Source of the DNA: Bacillota bacterium
GTDB lineage: Bacteria; Bacillota_I; Bacilli_A; Erysipelotrichales; Erysipelotrichaceae
Assembly: GCA_018065105.1 (NCBI GenBank)
Contig: JAGHTX010000220.1
Span: forward strand, 1 to 34,696
Length of the DNA stretch: 34,696 nucleotides
Direction of reading: 5' to 3'
Positions 30,028 to 34,696 of this stretch are shown piece by piece. How positions within the stretch are numbered: the first letter of the stretch is position 1; each line of letters starts with the position of its first letter. The notes under the pieces are model-generated. The model was given only the letters and a program-made list of their open reading frames with translations. It was not told where the DNA came from and ran no database searches. The position numbers and the translations under genes are program-made.

Positions 30028-30849
30028 ATGTTAAAAGAATGTTTAGAAAATGTTAGAAAGAATACACCACTAGTTCACAATATTACAAACTATGTAACTG
30101 TTAATGATGTAGCCAATGTGATACTTGCCTGTGGAGCCAGTCCAATTATGGCCGATGATGAAATGGAAGTGGAAGATATCACTTCTATCTGTGGCGGATT
30201 GAATATCAATATTGGGACTTTAAATTCTCGTACGATCAAAAGTATGATCAAAGCCGGAAAGAAAGCCAATTTATTAAATCATCCTGTCTTATTGGATCCT
30301 GTTGGGGTAGGGGCCAGCCAATTGCGTTCACAAACCGCAAAAACTTTAGTGCAGGAAATTCAATTTTCAGTTATTCGAGGGAATATCTCCGAAATCAAAG
30401 GGTTGGCATTAGGAAGTTCTACTACCCAGGGAGTGGATGCCAATATGGCCGATACGGTAACGGACGAAAACTTAATGGAAACCATTCAAGTATTGAAACA
30501 ATATGCCAAAGAAATGCATTGTGTCATTGCGGTAACTGGCGCTATTGATTTAGTAACGGATGCGCAAAAGTGCTACGTAATTCGAAATGGAAGAAAAGAA
30601 ATGTCTTCGATTACTGGAACTGGATGTCAATTAAGTGGGATGATCACAGCTTTCCTAGTTGCCAACCCAGGAAACTTTACCGAAGCCGCTGCGGCAGCCG
30701 TATGTACAATGGGATTAGCCGGAGAAATTGGCTATTCGCACTTACAGGCATACGAAGGTAACTCTACGTATAGAAATCGTATCATTGATGCCATTTATAA
30801 TATGGATGGAAAAACACTAGAAGAAGGAGCTAAATATGAAATCTATTAA
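30028..30849 (+). CDS. thiM: Hydroxyethylthiazole kinase
   Basis: PLVHNITNYVTVNDVANVILACGASPIMADD, LLDPVGVGAS, ITGTGCQLSGMITAF. Confidence 0.96.
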   Translation: MLKECLENVRKNTPLVHNITNYVTVNDVANVILACGASPIMADDEMEVEDITSICGGLNINIGTLNSRTIKSMIKAGKKANLLNHPVLLDPVGVGASQLRSQTAKTLVQEIQFSVIRGNISEIKGLALGSSTTQGVDANMADTVTDENLMETIQVLKQYAKEMHCVIAVTGAIDLVTDAQKCYVIRNGRKEMSSITGTGCQLSGMITAFLVANPGNFTEAAAAAVCTMGLAGEIGYSHLQAYEGNSTYRNRIIDAIYNMDGKTLEEGAKYEIY

Positions 30850-31471
30850 AGAAAGCATGGTCTTATATGCGGTAACCGACCGCAGCTGGTTAGGCGAACA
30901 AAGCTTATATCAACAAGTAAAAGAATCGTTAGAAGGAGGGGTAACGTTTGTACAACTTCGAGAAAAGAATCTGGACGAAGAAACATTCCTTCAAGAAGCC
31001 ATTGAAATCCAAAAATTATGTAAAGAATACGATGTACCATTTGTGATCAATGACAATGTAGACATTGCCCTTAAAATGAATGCCGATGGTGTACACGTTG
31101 GACAAAAAGACATGGAAGCTGGCATGGTTCGTGAAAAACTGGGTCCTAATAAAATTATTGGAGTATCGGCCGCTACGGTAGAAGATGCTCTACTTGCCCA
31201 ACAAAGAGGAGCTGATTATCTAGGTGTAGGAGCTGTTTTTACAACTACATCCAAAGACGATGCCAGTGCCGTTAGTCATGAAACACTAAAAGAAATCTGC
31301 AAAGCCGTAGACATTCCTGTTGTTGCGATTGGGGGAATTTCCCAAACAAATGTTTCCCAGCTTGCCGGAACTGGAATTGATGGAATTGCGGTCATTTCGG
31401 CTATTTATGCACAAAAAGATATCAAGAAGGCGGCAAGTGAATTAAAAGAAGCGGTCGAAAAGATTCTATGA
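30836..31471 (+). CDS. thiE: Thiamine-phosphate synthase
   Basis: LYAVTDRSWLG, VQLREKN, FVINDNVDIALKMNADGVHVGQKDM, GVGAVFTTTSK, VAIGGIS. Confidence 0.96.
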   Translation: MKSIKESMVLYAVTDRSWLGEQSLYQQVKESLEGGVTFVQLREKNLDEETFLQEAIEIQKLCKEYDVPFVINDNVDIALKMNADGVHVGQKDMEAGMVREKLGPNKIIGVSAATVEDALLAQQRGADYLGVGAVFTTTSKDDASAVSHETLKEICKAVDIPVVAIGGISQTNVSQLAGTGIDGIAVISAIYAQKDIKKAASELKEAVEKIL

Positions 31472-32094
31472 GAGGATTTATCTTTGATGTAGATGGGGTA
31501 TTACTCGATGCCCTTAAAGTATGGGATGATCTAGGCATCCGATATTTAAAAACCAAAGGGGTTGAAGCGGAAAAGAATCTCTCAGAAATCCTATATCCGA
31601 TGTCTTTGGAACAATCGTCCCATTATATGAAGGAGACCTATCATCTACCCGATCCGGAAGAAGAGATCATTTCAGGCTTTTTATCCTTAGTTGAACAGTT
31701 TTATGAAAAAGAAGTAGAACTAAAGCCTGATGTAAAAGAATATTTGGAATCCATACAAGAATATCCAATGGTTATTTGTACAACCAATGATCGAAAATTG
31801 ATCGAAGCGGGATTAAAAAGAAATGGGATTGAGAAATATTTCTCTAAAATATTTACCTGTTCGGAAGAAAAAGTCGATAAGAATACTCCAGAAATCTATA
31901 AAAGAGCCTTAGCGTATCTAAATCTTCCTGCTAAAGATGTTGTTTATTTTGAGGATAGTCTTCGCCCCTTGCTGGCCGCTAAAAGTATTGGACTTTATAC
32001 AATCGGGGTAGAAGATGCCTATAATCAAAAGGACCTGGAAAAGATTCAGGAAGCGTCCCATCGTTATATTCGATCTTTTAAGGAATTGTTGTAA
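31468..32094 (+). CDS. HAD-superfamily phosphatase within the thiamin operon
   Basis: FIFDVDGVLLDA, ICTTNDRK, VVYFEDSLRPLLAAKSIGL; ATGA overlap with thiE. Confidence 0.85.
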   Translation: MRGFIFDVDGVLLDALKVWDDLGIRYLKTKGVEAEKNLSEILYPMSLEQSSHYMKETYHLPDPEEEIISGFLSLVEQFYEKEVELKPDVKEYLESIQEYPMVICTTNDRKLIEAGLKRNGIEKYFSKIFTCSEEKVDKNTPEIYKRALAYLNLPAKDVVYFEDSLRPLLAAKSIGLYTIGVEDAYNQKDLEKIQEASHRYIRSFKELL

Positions 32095-32159
32095 AAGTGG
32101 TTTGTCGGGAGCACCACTTCAAGCCACTCTAAAAAATACATGTAAAGGAGGAAATGAAA

Positions 32160-32957
32160 ATGAAAATCGCATGTACAATCGCTGGAAGTGATTCTAGCGG
32201 AGGCGCTGGTATCCAGGCGGATATCAAAACAATGATTAGTAATGGCGTTTACGCAATGAGTGCCATTACCGCTTTAACAGCCCAAAACACCACAGGAGTT
32301 ACCGATATTTTAGAATCGACTCCAGAATTCTTAGCTGCACAGATGGATGCCAACTTTAGTGATATCTATCCAGATGCGGTAAAAATCGGTATGGTTTCAA
32401 ATTCAAAACTGATCCATGTCATTGCCGAAAAACTAAAAGAGTATCGTATTCAAAACATCGTGGTTGATCCCGTTATGGTTGCGACAAGTGGGGCACGTTT
32501 GATTCAGGAAGAGGCTTTACAAGCTTTAAAAAGTGAATTGTTTCCACTTGCCGATGTATTAACACCAAACATTCCGGAAGCTGAAATTTTAGCCGAAAGA
32601 TCGATTACTAATGAAAAAGAAATGGAAGAAGCGGCTAAATATATTGGCGATACATACCACTGTTCGGTTCTTTTAAAAGGGGGACATCAGGTACAGGACG
32701 CAAACGATCTATTATATAAAGATGGTGTATGCAGCTGGTATTATGGAAAGCGTATTGACAATCCCAATACCCATGGAACTGGATGTACTTTATCAAGTGC
32801 CATTGCTTCCAATCTGGCAAAAGGATATTCGATGGAAGAAAGTGTTGCACGTGCTAAAGATTATATTTCCAAAGCACTAGCGGCTATGTTGGATCTAGGA
32901 AAAGGCTCAGGTCCTATGAATCATGGATTTGATATCCAGGGAGAGTTTTCTAAATAA
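32160..32957 (+). CDS. thiD: Hydroxymethylpyrimidine (phosphate) kinase
   Basis: CTIAGSDSSGGAGIQADIKTM, VVDPVMVATSG, NTHGTGCTLSSAIASNLAKG; second ATG (32160) better spaced from the aaaggagg RBS. Confidence 0.95.
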   Translation: MKIACTIAGSDSSGGAGIQADIKTMISNGVYAMSAITALTAQNTTGVTDILESTPEFLAAQMDANFSDIYPDAVKIGMVSNSKLIHVIAEKLKEYRIQNIVVDPVMVATSGARLIQEEALQALKSELFPLADVLTPNIPEAEILAERSITNEKEMEEAAKYIGDTYHCSVLLKGGHQVQDANDLLYKDGVCSWYYGKRIDNPNTHGTGCTLSSAIASNLAKGYSMEESVARAKDYISKALAAMLDLGKGSGPMNHGFDIQGEFSK

Positions 32958-32960
32958 TAA

Positions 32961-33000
32961 AAATGGTATATTCGCTCAATGAATATACCATTTCTTCTTT
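32961..33000. terminator. Bidirectional terminator between thiD and the convergent phosphatase gene
   Basis: aaatggtatattc (32961-32973) / gaatataccattt (32981-32993), 13-bp perfect stem. Confidence 0.8.
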
Positions 33001-34579
33001 ATTTCATTCCATTGTATTTTAAAATCATCATTGTGATGTCGTCAAATTGAGGAGCATCTTGGACAAAGCCTTGAATGTTATTCATTACAGTCGCAAGTTT
33101 TTGTGAGATTTTTTCATCTGTCTTTTCATTTAATGCCTCGATCATACGATTGGTTCCAAACAATTCCTGGTCCTTATTAGTAGCTTCGGTAACCCCATCG
33201 GTATAAACGTATAAACAATCCCCTGGATGCAATTGAATATCGTAGTTTCGATATTTAATAGAAGGGAAACATCCCAATGCCAAAGAGTGTTTGTCGGTAA
33301 AGAGTTCAAACTTACCATTGCTTCGTTTTAAGGCAGGGTATTCATGTCCTGCATTGCTGGCAACTAGTTTTCCAGTAGATACTTCTAAAATTCCTAACCA
33401 TACTGTTACGAACATATCCATGTCGTTGTTTTCACAAAGTTGGGTATTTACCTTTGCTAGAATTTCCGCAGGGGAATATGTATTGGCTGCTTGATTTTTA
33501 ATGATTGCTTTGCTGACCATCATAAATAGAGCGGCAGGAATTCCTTTTCCGGAAACGTCGGCAATGACCATCGCAAAATGATCGTCATCTAAGAAATAGA
33601 AATCATAGAAATCACCACCAACTTCTTTGGCTGGATGCATGCTCGCATAGATATCAAACTCATTCTTGTTTGGATAGGCTGGGAAAGAGTTTGGTAATAC
33701 AGCTGTCTGAATGTGTGTAGCCAGATTCAATTCGGTAGAAATTTGTGTTAACTTTTCTTCTTTTCGTTTTCCTTCGTCAATATCGGCCGTTGTAAAAAGA
33801 ACCAAAGAAGGCGTTCCGTCTTCGTTAAACTGGGTAGGAATAAACTGGGCACGAATCCATCCCACGTTGTTTCCTAATAAATCCATAGACAGTTGTTTTT
33901 TTCCTGTTAAACGTTCTTTTAAAGTTGTAAGGTCGGTAAACTGTAGACCCAGTTCTAAATAATCGGGGTGGATTCTTTTGGAAATGGTCCAGATCATAAG
34001 TTTGGTTGCGTTAGGAATGATGTTGAATTCCAAGTTTGAATTGGTCGCATTACTTAGATCGACAACTGTATCATCGTCTAACTTAATGGCATGCATCGTT
34101 ACATAGGTGCTGGCAATAGAACGCATGATTTCAAATTGGACTTTGGCTAGAGACATAAGCTCTAATGATTCGATCGCATCTTCTTTTTGTACGATTAAAA
34201 TCACTTTTTGATTTTCTTGGGTGTATTCCGAAGAAGCGAAAATTCGCATGGTTACCCATTCATAGCTTTTTCCAATGATTCTTCGATAAGTCAAAGTAAA
34301 TCTACGATTTCCCTGATAAAAGAAATCACGAATGTATTCTAATGTTGTATATTTTTTGTAGCGTGCCTCATCGTCTTCGTGCACTACACCTTCTTGGGCT
34401 AGATTTTGAAGCCACTTTGAAAACTGGGTATCGTATCCTTATTCTTCAACCATCTCATCGCGGTCTACTTTTACCAGCTCAAAACTATCTTCGCTTAAAT
34501 CAACGCTTAATACTTTATAAATATCCTCCGCAAAATATTTTGAAATATAGGCGAACTCTCTCGTTTTATCAAATACCAT
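32999..34579 (-). pseudogene. PP2C/SpoIIE-type serine phosphatase with N-terminal PAS-like region; in-frame TAA at 34441-34439
   Basis: EVGGDFYDFYFLDDDHFAMVIADVSGKGIPAALFM, SNAGHEYPAL, YVYTDGVTEA, FDDITMMIL. Upstream same-frame start ATG 34579 (RBS taggaga) encodes MVFDKTREFAYISKYFAEDIYKVLSVDLSEDSFELVKVDRDEMVEE, then TAA, then GYDTQFSKWLQNLAQEGVVHEDDEARY joined to the listed ORF. The catalytic part alone is ORF 32999-34384. Confidence 0.75.
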
Positions 34580-34696
34580 AATCCTTTATTCTCCTAGTAT
34601 AAAAATATAGTATCAAATCCACAGTTTAATGTAAAAAATTACTTTACAAGAATGGGAGAAATTTTGTATACTAACTCTGTACTTTTCTTTTTAGCG

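Noticed and set aside
33291-33962. Plus-strand ORFs (67 and 83 aa) opposite the PP2C phosphatase
   Set aside because: Antisense shadows of the phosphatase CDS, no RBS.

Overview
Low-GC Firmicutes-like chromosomal window, probably Erysipelotrichia-like (inferred from codon usage and gene content only). It is mostly metabolic genes. Left to right: a partial minus-strand ORF with a structured leader; a beta-glucoside operon (GH1, HAD, ROK, esterase) behind a cre-like site; a decayed DUF3267-like remnant; an AraC regulator and a lipoprotein esterase with a second cre-like site; a PIN-like protein, a TPR/SseB-like protein and an SDR; a His-specifier T-box followed by hisZGDCBHAFI; a three-gene zinc-ribbon/lipoprotein/membrane cassette; and, on the minus strand, a T-box (specifier read as CGU, Arg) driving an amino-acid ABC transporter plus a PLP aminotransferase. 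Then come a MurD-like ligase split by one in-frame TGA, CapA, GNAT and an M18 aminopeptidase; a stand-alone siroheme nitrite/sulfite reductase; a TPP riboswitch with thiM-thiE-HAD-thiD; and a minus-strand PP2C/SpoIIE-type phosphatase whose N-terminal sensor region is cut off by an in-frame TAA. The best second-look items are the Arg T-box/aminotransferase operon, the in-frame-stop MurD-like gene next to CapA, and the zinc-ribbon envelope cassette. I saw no CRISPR array, rRNA, tRNA or clearly complete mobile element. All family assignments come from motif recognition, not database searches.
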